Source: Hymenopellis radicata
Taxonomy: Eukaryota > Basidiomycota > Agaricomycetes > Agaricales > Physalacriaceae
DNA length: 64,000 bases
Direction of reading: 5' to 3'
NCBI GenBank assembly: GCA_015501595.1
Contig: JADNRX010000030.1
Span: 124,001 to 188,000, forward strand
Positions 14,448-23,803 of this stretch are shown here, piece by piece. Each line of letters opens with the position of its first letter. Positions within the stretch are counted from its first letter, which is position 1. Position numbers and translations under genes: made by a program. Below the pieces are notes generated by a model. It did no database searches. It had not been told where the DNA came from and saw only the letters and a list, made by a program, of their open reading frames with translations.

Positions 14448-14612
14448 ATTGATCTACAGAATGGAACGGTCAGTACGAGTCTGAACCAAGTTTGAATATG
14501 TACTTACTGAACCCGTGATGGAGGTTTGCTGTGAACCTGTGAACACTTAAAATAACCCAAGGTAAGCCGGATATCATCATACCCGAAATCCCTCTTGCTC
14601 GCTCCCTTCATC

Positions 14613-15966
14613 ATGTCCATGGATCCCAAGAATCCCAATAGCTTCTGTCTAAGGAAAATATCGCTCACTACTGGCAGAGACTATCAATTCGTGGATGAAG
14701 TACCGGACAACTACAGTGATACAACCTACACGCCCACGCTTCTATGCATTCACGGGTTTCCCGATCTCTGGCAAGCTGCTCTTCTCTCAGTCTCTGGAGG
14801 TGCTCTATCTCAATCCAATCACCAGGTATGGCTGGCGCTACCAAATTGGTCCTTGGGTACGTAGCGGCTACCGCGTCATTGTGCCGACCATGTTGGATAC
14901 GGAGAAACCGACAAGCCCTCCTCGCCAGCCGAGTACACGATGAAGAAGCTATGCGCGGACCTCGTCGCCTTGCTGGACTTTCTGGACATCGAGAAAGCCT
15001 GTTAGTAGTTGTCTAGCTCTATTCGGACGCGTAATAATGCGAAATAGGTGGTTATTGGTCATGATTGGGGCGCGTATACTGCGGCGCGGTTTGCGCTTTG
15101 GCATCCGAGCAGATTGAATGCATTGATCATGTATGCGTGCCGTTTCATGATGGGTGGAATGTTAACTGACTTTGTGATAGAATGTCGGTTCCGTACATGC
15201 CGCCGTCGCGTGAACACGTCTCGATTCACGAGATTGCGAAACGCGCGCCCAATCTGAGGTACCAAGCATATTTCAGCGATCCTAATTCTACACCACAAGT
15301 GGAAGAACTGGTAATTGGTTTTCCCCGTTCAAGTGGCGTCACCACGTTAAAGGGTTTTGTCATTATAGTTGGTGCCGTTCTTGAAGATGGTTTGGTCCGT
15401 TCCCGGGACAAATCCTGGTGTAAATTTCATACAAGTTGAGAATTGGGGTCAAATCAACCACGAAGAGTTGAATAAAGTTCCATTATTATTGACACCTGAG
15501 GTTCGGCGTATGATTGGGAATGCTCGAGCACGCTCTAACTGTGTTCTCCTCCAGGAGTTCGACTATATCACACTGAATTGAAGAAGGGTATGAATGGTCC
15601 CTTGAATTATTACCGCACAGATAAGCTTCGTCACGACGAGGAGAAAGGTGCGGGCAATTTGTATAAGGATCTCCTCGGGACGTCATTTAATTTTGGTTGC
15701 AATTATAGCGGCCGGGTTGCCCTCCCATCTACGCGATGATTTACCGGTCTCTTCCTGTGGGGTACCAAGGATCCAACGACGGTTGCGTCTTCTATTGCAA
15801 AGGCGCACAAGTTTATCCCTTCTCTGGATATAGCGCTGGAAGGAAAGGACATTGGATACAGGTGGAGGCCAAGGAGGAAGTGACGCGGCAGGTACTGACG
15901 TGGCTGGACACGCTATCGCTTCGGCAGAGTGTGTATTTCGAAAGCCAAAATGTAGCGAGTACTTAG
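14613..15966 (+). CDS. Alpha/beta hydrolase, soluble epoxide hydrolase-like (frame-broken)
   Basis: Epoxide-hydrolase-type alpha/beta hydrolase. 'CIHGFPD' gives the oxyanion-hole HGxP box, 'VVIGHDWGAYTAARFAL' holds the nucleophile Asp, 'LFLWGTKDPTT' the acid Asp and 'EGKGHWIQVEA' the catalytic His, so the triad is complete. The first intron appears to be GC-AG (after 'HGFPDLW', GCAAGC…CACCAG). Others lie near 15005-15048, 15132-15181 and 15313-15368. Three one-base losses break the frame: a G at about 14896, a C at about 15749 and a G at about 15847. The duplicate fragment at 16822-17147 carries the missing C, so at least that site is a real or technical deletion here. Either a decaying gene or homopolymer errors. 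The stop shown may be in the wrong frame because of the last indel. Confidence 0.8.
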
Positions 15967-16050
15967 TGGAAAGAGCAAGGTTCGCTTATACACAAGTCTA
16001 AAACCCGAGATGTTCACCGCAGTCAATATGAATGACATTGTGTGCAGACG

Positions 16051-16821
16051 AAATTTTCATGGAGCAGAAAAAGTTTGTTAACAAGGCCATGACTTCATCA
16101 CGCTTCAAGTATCCTGGGGTAACACCTATATTTCTTTCCAGTAATGCGATCCACCAATGTCGGCCAGAATGAATACAAAAACGGTGCGAGAGCTTGTGTG
16201 ACGCTGGCAAGAAGACCATCCTCTCTCGATTACCGACCCGCCTCTTCAAGTTTGAGCCCAGATTGATTTTCATGGAGGCCGGTCGAGTCTACATCGCCCG
16301 CAGAGGACCAAAATGAGCCTTCCACGCCGCACGGTGGCGGGAAGGATACAAGAGAAGGATGCTTGATGAACAGGGCTTGATATAAGACGAGGGACGTCGA
16401 CGCGGCTTTTATGGAACCGTAGACCGGCCGAGTGGGGCAAGGAATGACTGCACCGAGTGACGACACAAGGAGGATGGAGGGCGATGCAGAGGAACGCGTG
16501 AGTAAGGGGATCTACGCGATATGAGCGGGAGTCTATGCATGCACGTACAAAGGTCACCGCCACAACGAGCGGTAGTAGTTTATATGCGTGCAACCTCGGT
16601 AGCGGAGACCGCCGTTTGCATGGTGGTTACTTTGCAGTTTCTGGACGCTATTTTCCTGTGATACCAAGAACTGGTGGCAACGCAGAGACGCCTGCCGTCA
16701 AGATTTTATAACGCGTCGAACCCGTTCCATTCTAGAGCGGAATCACGATCATTACAAACACAGTTTTGCTGAGTTACTCTCGCCGTTTTGAAGGGTGTCG
16801 CAATAGAGGACACAACCGTCG
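16051..16821. other. Region between hydrolase gene and its duplicates
   Basis: About 770 bp separating the hydrolase gene from two rearranged copies of its 3' end. Several 60-100 codon open frames on the minus strand have no recognisable domain and no consistent coding look. I see no gene here. Confidence 0.4.
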
Positions 16822-17147
16822 TTGGATCCTTTGTACCCCACAGGAAGAGGACCGGTAAATCATCGCGTAGATGGGAGGGCAACCCGGCCGCTATAATTGC
16901 AAACGAAAATTAAATGACGTCCCGAGGAAATCCTTATACAAATTGCCCGCACCTTTCTCCTCGTCGTGCCGAAGCTTATCTGTGCGGTAATAATTCAAGG
17001 GACCATTCGTATCCTTCTTCAATTCAGTTGATAGTAGTCGAACTCCTGGAGGAGAACACCGTGACAGTCAGAGCGTGCTCAAACGTCCCCAATCATACGC
17101 CGAACAATAATGGACCTTTATTCAACTCTTCGTGGTTAATCTGACCC
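16822..17147 (-). repeat. Inverted duplicate of hydrolase 3' region
   Basis: The reverse complement of this segment matches hydrolase positions ~15444-15780 with about 90% identity and small gaps, including intron sequence. It keeps the reading around 'DLPVLFLWGTKDP' without the C deletion seen in the main copy. It is a fragment without start or N-terminal half, so non-functional. Confidence 0.8.
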
Positions 17148-17318
17148 AAAGTGACGCGGTAGGTACTGACGTGGCTGGACACGCTATCGCTTCGGCAGAG
17201 TGTGTATTCGAAAGCCAAAATGTAGCGGAGTAGGGCAAGAATAAGTTCGCTTATACATAAGTCTAAACACCGAGATGTTCACCGCAGTGCAATATGAATG
17301 ACATTGTGTGCAGTGTTC
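17148..17318 (+). repeat. Direct duplicate of hydrolase 3' end
   Basis: Matches ~15878-16050 in the same orientation, covering the last coding helix ('EVTRQVLTWLDTLS' region), the stop and the downstream DNA, with scattered substitutions and small indels. It abuts the inverted duplicate directly, so the 3' end of the gene was copied in two pieces with one piece flipped. Confidence 0.8.
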
Positions 17319-17583
17319 CTTTGTTGAGTAAGCATGGAGCAAGAGAGAAAGAACGAAAGAAAAACCATCCTCGGAGCCTGCGGCCAGCGCTGAGTCACCC
17401 AACACAGGTTGATCGGCAAATTCCCTTCTCATCTCTCTTTCAACATCCCTCCTGCCACCAACGATAGCCAGAAACTTGCCTCATTCTTCCATTCTCCTGC
17501 TTTCGCTGCACTATTAATTGCTTTACCCAACAAATTCTACTATTCTCCTTCATTTTACATTGAATAATCACCCCCTTTCGCTG

Positions 17584-17637
17584 GTAAGCTATCATTTTAT
17601 CGGTATCGTTTTTACTCTGTTATTAACAAGTTTTCAG
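17584..17637 (+). other. 5'UTR intron of the Btz-domain gene
   Basis: GTAAGCT donor at 17584 and TTTTCAG acceptor ending at 17637, two bases before the ATG at 17640. The 54-nt length and pyrimidine-rich 3' end suit introns of this genome. The upstream T/C-rich stretch (17430-17583) is typical of a fungal promoter. Confidence 0.6.
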
Positions 17638-17639
17638 AT

Positions 17640-20003
17640 ATGCCCGTGCCAACGTCTACTACGCTATCTGTTTCAAAGGCCAACATGGCCAAGTCGGCTG
17701 GGAATGCGCCGGTCAGGAAGAAGAGGATTGTACGGAGGAGAGGCCGAGCGGCGCATGCAGTAGACAGCGACGACGATATTGAGCGGGAGGTGGGAACGGA
17801 TTCGGACTCGGACGATGATTCATTTGCATCGACCTCTTCCGAGACGGAAACAGAGCCCTCATCCGACAGACGGGCCCGCGTGCTTACGCCCAACACCAGC
17901 CAGAGTCCGACGACAGCCTCCAATGGGCAGTCCAACGGCCGCGATGCATCCTTTTTCGCAGCTGGCGGTAGTTGGTCCGAAATGGTCGCAGACGAGACCG
18001 CCAACGGTGCTGCCGACTTGCCCGTAATCGATTTCTCCGAGCTCAATGACCACGCCCTTGCCACAAAGGCCAATGCTCGTCCCCGGAAAGCCAAGAAGCC
18101 GACCCAAAAAGTCAAGCCTGCCACGTCCTTACCTTCTCCTCCGCTATCCGTCAACGAGGAACACGAGGACGAGGTTGCCACTGAGGAGGCTGCTGCTGCA
18201 CCACTACCGCGACCCCAGTTTAGTTCTGCCCGGCGACCACCTGGTCAAAGTGCTCGTCAGGCGTATCAAACTCGATTGGAATCTGATCCGTCATACGTTC
18301 CAACCGTCGGAGAGTTCTGGGGCCACGATGACCGTTTACTGGACAAGGATTTGCGTAGCCTCAGTGGATGGTGGCGTGGTCGCTGGCAGGGACGCGGTGG
18401 TCGTGGTCGAGGCATGTTTGGCATGCGTGGTCGGGGTGGTTTCATGGGGGGTCGCAACATGTTTCCGCAACAAGGCGGCGACGATCCTTCGACCTCGAGT
18501 CAGCCTGCACTTCCTTCACCTCCAGCAGTAGAGAGGGAATGGACTCATGACGGTTTCGAAGAGTTGAAGAAATCTGAAGAATCACGTCGTGACCAGCAAC
18601 AAACAATGCGAGGTGGCTGGGGCTTCCGTGGCAGAGGTACACCCATCAGAGGACGTGGTGGTTTTGCACGCGGAGCCTTCGTTGGTTCTCCTGCTCGTAC
18701 AGCTAGTACACTTCCTTCGGGACGTATCTGGTACCCTATCAAGCCTGAACTAGCATGGACCAAGCAACACGAGGGCTTCCTCTACTTGGATTCCAGTCTG
18801 CGTGCTCGTCGTGGCCGCGGTGCCGGTTTCCGTGTTAAACTTCCGGGCAGTCGACCGCAAGTTATCCACTCCCCCCTTCGATCTGTTCGCAACCTCTCTG
18901 TTTCCAATCCCGCCGCTACATCTGGCGCCAGCGTCGGTGGCTCCGATTATGGTGGAAAGATCGCTGTTGTTAAACTGCCTTCATCTGAGGCGACAAGTCA
19001 ATCTGTCGCTCGCAGCAAGGCGGAGGAGGATATCGTGACCAAAGTCGACGATCTTACGATTGAAGATGTGTTTACCGTTCGGCCTCAGCTCGTCACTGCC
19101 AAACCCATCCCGTTACCCGACGCATCGACCTCCAATCATAGGTTATCTATATCCCAGCCTCCTCCCTCTGTCCAACAGAAGCTCGAGCAGCTGTCCATAC
19201 CTACTCAAAGCGATCAGACTCGGTGGACCCAAACGGAGGAAGCGGTGTTGCGCAATCCCCCTGATCATTCTGCTGAGGAACCACAAGCATCGTCTTCTAC
19301 AAGCGAGTCGCGGCCTACACTACCACCCTTGCAGACTTCGTTCACTCCTCCAGCCCAGCCGTCTCCATACATGTCGCCGTATCAATACAGTATGGCGCTA
19401 CCGCCGGGCATCGCCATGAATCCCATGGGTATGACATTTGAGGTTGCAACGGGCCGTCCGGTGTATATACCACCACCCGCGCCTCCGGTCTACAATCCTC
19501 GAATGATGCCGCCGCCGTTCGTTCCGGGACATATGCATCACCATTCTACTGCCTCTGGCGAGTTTGTACCTTCTCCCCCTCCCATGAGCTTCGTCGATCC
19601 CTCGACGGGTATGCCGATATTCTCTTTCCCGCAGCCCTCGCGGATAGAGATTCGGGCTCCCAGCGAATCGGGCAAGCCGTTCAAGCCTTCTGCGTCTCGG
19701 ACGCCGTCGGGTCTGCGGTCTAGCGCTGTTGCTTTTGAGCCTACCAAGTTGGGCAGCGGCGATGATCAGTTGCAGGAGGGCGACGCTGAGGATGGGCATG
19801 AGGTGGGTGTGCAGTCGTACGGGGACGGCGAAGGAGAAGAGGGCGTACCACCCCAGCAGGCTGGAATGATGTATGCGCCCTATGGTCAGTACTACTATCC
19901 GGACGGGTACGGTGGATACATGCCGTACGTGGATATGTCTCAGATGCCGCAGTATGAGATGTATCCCCAGGACCCCATCCCGCAGGGAACTGTCTACTAT
20001 TGA
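17640..20003 (+). CDS. Btz (CASC3/Barentsz)-domain protein
   Basis: Intronless 787-residue protein, probably an RNA-binding partner of eIF4A-III in an exon-junction-like complex (inference from domain). Residues ~25-70 are basic then acidic/Ser-rich (nuclear localisation-like 'RKKRIVRRRGR'). The Btz signature lies at ~217-310: 'PSYVPTVGEFWGHDDRL', a linker of RG/GRG repeats ('GRWQGRGGRGRGMFGMRGRG'), then 'REWTHDGFEELKKSEESRRD'. A second RGG patch follows ('FRGRGTPIRGRGG'). The C-terminal half is Pro-rich and disordered with a Tyr/Gly/Met-rich end. The RG patches would bind RNA and be arginine-methylated. No frame problem over 2.36 kb. Start chosen at the first ATG after the 5'UTR intron. Confidence 0.85.
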   Translation: MPVPTSTTLSVSKANMAKSAGNAPVRKKRIVRRRGRAAHAVDSDDDIEREVGTDSDSDDDSFASTSSETETEPSSDRRARVLTPNTSQSPTTASNGQSNGRDASFFAAGGSWSEMVADETANGAADLPVIDFSELNDHALATKANARPRKAKKPTQKVKPATSLPSPPLSVNEEHEDEVATEEAAAAPLPRPQFSSARRPPGQSARQAYQTRLESDPSYVPTVGEFWGHDDRLLDKDLRSLSGWWRGRWQGRGGRGRGMFGMRGRGGFMGGRNMFPQQGGDDPSTSSQPALPSPPAVEREWTHDGFEELKKSEESRRDQQQTMRGGWGFRGRGTPIRGRGGFARGAFVGSPARTASTLPSGRIWYPIKPELAWTKQHEGFLYLDSSLRARRGRGAGFRVKLPGSRPQVIHSPLRSVRNLSVSNPAATSGASVGGSDYGGKIAVVKLPSSEATSQSVARSKAEEDIVTKVDDLTIEDVFTVRPQLVTAKPIPLPDASTSNHRLSISQPPPSVQQKLEQLSIPTQSDQTRWTQTEEAVLRNPPDHSAEEPQASSSTSESRPTLPPLQTSFTPPAQPSPYMSPYQYSMALPPGIAMNPMGMTFEVATGRPVYIPPPAPPVYNPRMMPPPFVPGHMHHHSTASGEFVPSPPPMSFVDPSTGMPIFSFPQPSRIEIRAPSESGKPFKPSASRTPSGLRSSAVAFEPTKLGSGDDQLQEGDAEDGHEVGVQSYGDGEGEEGVPPQQAGMMYAPYGQYYYPDGYGGYMPYVDMSQMPQYEMYPQDPIPQGTVYY

Positions 20004-20409
20004 GTTTTGATTTTTCTTGGCTTTTTTATTTACTACTACAGTCCTACTACATATCCATCATCTCTCAAGTACTATCGCAACCGTATCATGCTTTCGCTCA
20101 CGCTTTTTTTTGTTCTCAACACTGGACTAGGTCGTCTCTTTCTGTTTTTTTACTGCAACGTCGTTATAAACTACATATACAGTACCTTTTACTCAATCAT
20201 GTAGTATGACCTTTCTCTTTCTTGTGTTCTGTTCATGAATGTCTTGTAGCTTCTTTCGCGGCTTTTTGGTGAATATAGTATATGCCCTCCTCGCTCTATT
20301 GATCTCTCCTAAGAACTCCAAATACAATGATGATATACGTAAGTTGAGAGCATGCGTCTATCATTGCGCGTTTAGTTTTTCCAGAATCGATTATCTGAGC
20401 TGGAGTTCG
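20004..20409. other. 3' flank of Btz gene
   Basis: T-rich sequence with poly-pyrimidine runs downstream of the Btz stop, then unique DNA up to the convergent glycine-rich gene. Probably the 3'UTR and terminator of the Btz gene. No gene recognised. Confidence 0.45.
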
Positions 20410-20766
20410 TCAGTTGAAAGGAACCACGACTTTGATCACACTCCTCGTCGAGTTCCCAGTTCCCGCGTCACTGACACCACGACCAATCGATTTCCCTCCT
20501 TCACTAACGCCCGTGCTTATACTTCCTACGCCAGCATCAATACCCCTGAGGTTACGTCGGACAGACCCTTCCCCAGTCCTTCCCCGACGTTCCCGATGCC
20601 CTGCCCACCAACTGCCCTGCCCGTTGCGCGCGACGCCTCGTGCTAGCCCCGCGCCGACGTTGTAGACGCCTTCTCCAGTGCCTTTCGCGACATTGTAAAT
20701 GCCCTCGCCGGCGCCTGTTCCGAGGTCCTCGACTGTCTTGCCGACGGATTCTTGGATGTTACACAT
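20410..20766 (-). CDS. Glycine-rich repeat protein (GxGxxxGKG type), frame-broken
   Basis: Short protein starting 'MCNIQESVGKTVEDLGTGAG', built from degenerate repeats of about 11 residues with Gly at regular spacing ('EGIYNVAKGTGEGVYNVGAG'). The repeat pattern moves to another frame in the middle ('GIGNVGEGLGKGLSDVTSG') and back again ('GVSEGGKSIGRGVSDAGTG'), so two one-base indels are likely. It is closely related at DNA level to 23283-23491 and, in repeat style, to the N-terminus of the EF-hand protein at 23804. The repeat spacing suggests an amphipathic, perhaps membrane- or lipid-surface-binding helix (inference). No family name can be given. Confidence 0.55.
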   Translation of the reverse strand: MCNIQESVGKTVEDLGTGAGEGIYNVAKGTGEGVYNVGAGLARGVARNGQGSWWAGHRERRGRTGEGSVRRNLRGIDAGVGSISTGVSEGGKSIGRGVSDAGTGNSTRSVIKVVVPFN

Positions 20767-20933
20767 GGTGCTCTTGGATATCTGTAGTGATTTAGGTGTG
20801 TTGGCGACGGCGACGGGCGACACGAGCAGAGTTCATAAGCCAACTTCACCAGATCGACATTGATTTTGGATCCCATTAGCTTCTCTGTACAGACTTGTCG
20901 ACAATCTTTTCCATAAGTATTGTCGAAAATACA

Positions 20934-23188
20934 TTACATAGCCTCGACAGATTCAACGAACTCGGGATCATCGTCGAAATCGGATCCCGACCAATCACCA
21001 ATTAAACTTGCAGGAGAGGTTGCTTGATATGTGGTCTTCTCTTCGTTGACCATGGTAACAAGTCGTTCCAGGAGCTTGTCTCTCAAGCAGAGAAGAATGT
21101 GTTCGGGCAGGTATGGCGGTGGTAACCATGGATAGTAGCGGTAATGTGTTCCGGGAAGTCGAATGTCAATCTCTTCCTCTTCCTTTATCACTTCAGCAAG
21201 CAGCCAACAAGTCCCACAAGACTTCTTTGCAACACCAATATCAAGTTCACGTGTCATCTGTCCAAGATGAGTTCAGCGACCACAAATCTGAAATCACTAT
21301 TCTTACCTGAAGAAGACAAGTAACCTGATAGAGGCACAGAATCAGAAATGGAATAACATCAGATGAATACTCACATTGCGAGAAAAATCCAGAAATGGCA
21401 GATCACTCATTTCCTCCTCTTGACTCTGAGCAACCAATGCCGACATAAAGCCACTCTCACAATGGCAGGCACCTTTCGCAGTGCCATTCTCCAGATTATT
21501 ACAATGATTATTAGCTCCATTTATTAGTTGCTGCCTGGCCTGTTCATCGTCAATAGCTTCAAACCACTTTGTAAATATGTTGGATGCAAGATGGAATGTT
21601 GGCATCTCAACAGGGAGATCCAGAGCGCAATAAGAAACCTTCAAGGGCTGTTTCAGAAGGGCAGAACCTGAGATAAAGTGGGATGCGGCTATCCAGGCAC
21701 AGGCTGCATGTATGGCCCGTACAAAGCGAACCGTAGATGCGGGAAGATCAGTCCACGAAGCTGTAATTCAGAAGAAGGCATAAGAAATGAAAGAAACTGA
21801 AGGGAAATCTTACCTTTCGACTCCAGAGAGTCATCTAAGTCATCATCGTCTTCATGAACATCAGTGTTTAACTCCTCTGTACTGTCTGCAAATAATTATC
21901 AGATCAAGAAACATTAGATAGACAGGATATTCTTCACCGTCCAAAGCTCCTGCCCTATAAGATGGCTCGGGCCTTCTGTCTGTGCATTGTGTAAGGATAC
22001 ATAAATAAATCTGTGCACTCAACCATACCTCGAGCTGCAGACACAACCATGTCCAAGCTTCTAAGCGACCAGAGATCCCTCGGAATGGTTGTAAGAAGGG
22101 TAAGAAGATGGGTCAGGCCGCGCGTCAGCCGAGTGTGCTCCAGGATAGACGGATTCACAATGCCGAATTGCACTTGAATGTACTTTAGTATGTTCAGAAT
22201 GGTATTCAGCCATTTAGCTGCATGGTCGTGGCTGAAGATAAATTGATCTGTCGTGCCAGGAAGCAGAGTTTCTCGGAGGAGAAATTGCAGAGACTTGTGC
22301 TTGATGACGAGGTTTCGAGGTGACAAGTCCTCGTATGCCGAGGGTGTCCATGTCTTGAGAATCTCCATGTTGTAACCTACGAAAAGTGCACGAATGCGCT
22401 GCCGGATCTTGTCTCGGCACTGCGTGACAAAGAAGAGGTCGGCTCGGTGCCGCTCTTCTCGGGTGCCTTGAGCAGCATATTTTAAGACTTGGAATGCGAT
22501 GGGAAGATAGTCGAAGAAATCCGCATAGACAGAAGCCAGCGCCGGTTGTTGGTCTTGCTCGATTCTATCATGGAGAAGTCAGTGTCCGCTACGTGTCCTC
22601 AGAGTTAGGCAACTTGCAGCATCTTCCTGACCTCCTCCGACACAACCGTGGGCAGGGTGCCCTCGCGCACCAAAGGAACAACTTTGTCGAGATGGCTGGA
22701 GTTTCTTGTAACCAACAGCGGTCCGTTGTTTTCCGGGGGAACAGGTTCATCGCTAATATGCATAGTATGAGGGGAGGTTCTTCGATTCAACAGGAATTAC
22801 CAACTCGTTATTATTCGTCTCGTTCGAATTTGATGGAGTTATGGTTGGTGATGTCGACGGGCTACAATAGAAAACGGTTGGTCTTTGCGGATACTTAACA
22901 TGAAATTAAGGGGTACGAACCTCCTCGTAGTAAGATAGATCTAAGGGGATTTTCGTTTACGGGCCCTCCGGTCACCGCAATTATACGGTCCTTTTCATCC
23001 TCTGTTCCCCGAGTGAGAATCGTCGCGAGATGCTGGAAGGTCTTGCCAGCCATTGACAGTGACGTGTTGAGAACGCCATGGTCCTTCGGTAAGTGTTGTC
23101 CTTTGGAGATACCATCAGGACGTCGGTTCTGTACGTCCTTCAGGAGTGCGGTGAGGACGTATATCTGCGAGCGTAGCTGGTCTGACAT
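20934..23188 (-). CDS. OTT_1508-like deaminase-fold protein
   Basis: Multi-exon fungal protein whose C-terminal half shows a zinc-deaminase signature: 'GACHCESGFMSALVAQ' supplies the H-x-E type motif and 'GVAKKSCGTCWLLAEV' the CxxC. This arrangement fits the OTT_1508-like deaminase family, common in expanded sets in Agaricomycetes; substrate unknown (nucleic acid or nucleotide proposed for the fold). N-terminal exons: 'MSDQLRSQIYVLTALLKDVQ' (start 23188), then a helical region with 'VYADFFDYLPIAFQVLKYAA' and 'RETLLPGTTDQFIFSHDHAA'. The end is acidic. Exon borders between 22380 and 22900 are uncertain. Flanked on both sides by related glycine-rich gene copies. Confidence 0.65.
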
Positions 23189-23282
23189 GAAGAGCGCGTT
23201 GTCCGAATTGGGAAGTCGACAATCATACCGTCGTGCCGACACTGCCGAGGGTAAACAGCCTCTCTGAGGCTCAAAGTCCTTC

Positions 23283-23491
23283 CCCAATGTTCCCGATGCC
23301 CTGCCCAGTGCCTACCAACTGCTTTGCCCAACCCCTTCCCGATGCTCCCGATGCCTTACGCTAGCCCCGCGCCGACGTTATAGACGCCTTCTCCAGTGCA
23401 TTTCGCGACATCCGGCGCCTGTTCCGAGGTCGGCGGCGGCTTTGCTTGTGCCAGAGACTGTCTTGCCCACGGATTCTTGGATGTTGTACAT
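23283..23491 (-). pseudogene. Decayed glycine-rich repeat gene copy
   Basis: Minus-strand sequence starting 'MYNIQESVGKTVSGTSKAAA', clearly homologous to 20560-20766, with the same first exon, the same CCGCGCCGACGTT block and repeat units such as 'GIGSIGKGLGKAVG'. Compared with the 20.7-kb copy it has small deletions, frame switches and an in-frame stop after 'GLA'. The two copies bracket the deaminase gene. Its start faces the EF-hand gene across a 312-bp spacer. Confidence 0.65.
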
Positions 23492-23803
23492 GGTGCTCTT
23501 GTGATTTTAGTGGACTCGATTTTTGGGGTCGGCGCTTTATATAGTAAACGGCCGAGTTCTGACGTAGGATGGAGGATCCCTCGGACGTCGGTGGCGTATT
23601 ATGACGCGTCTATGCTCCAAGCTGAGCCCGCGAGAGCGAAACGAAACAAGAATGGACATGGTTTCTTGTACACTTGGTCATCCAGTGCAATTTCACTAGA
23701 ACGTCACTGGCCTCGCCCCTCCTACGTCACGGTGCTCAACTGCGCCACCACGACTATATAACATTTCAATGTCAAACGGTTTCGGTTCTGGAGTAAACCA
23801 ACG
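23492..23803. promoter_or_regulatory. Divergent promoter with two TATA boxes
   Basis: Spacer between two head-to-head glycine-rich genes. TATATA at 23755-23760 lies about 45 bp before the plus ATG (23804). A TATA-like TTATATAG at about 23537-23544 lies about 50 bp before the minus ATG (23491). ACGTCA-type (CRE/ATF-like) sequences occur at about 23701 and 23723, and GACGTAGG at about 23560. Seen in sequence; function inferred. Confidence 0.5.
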
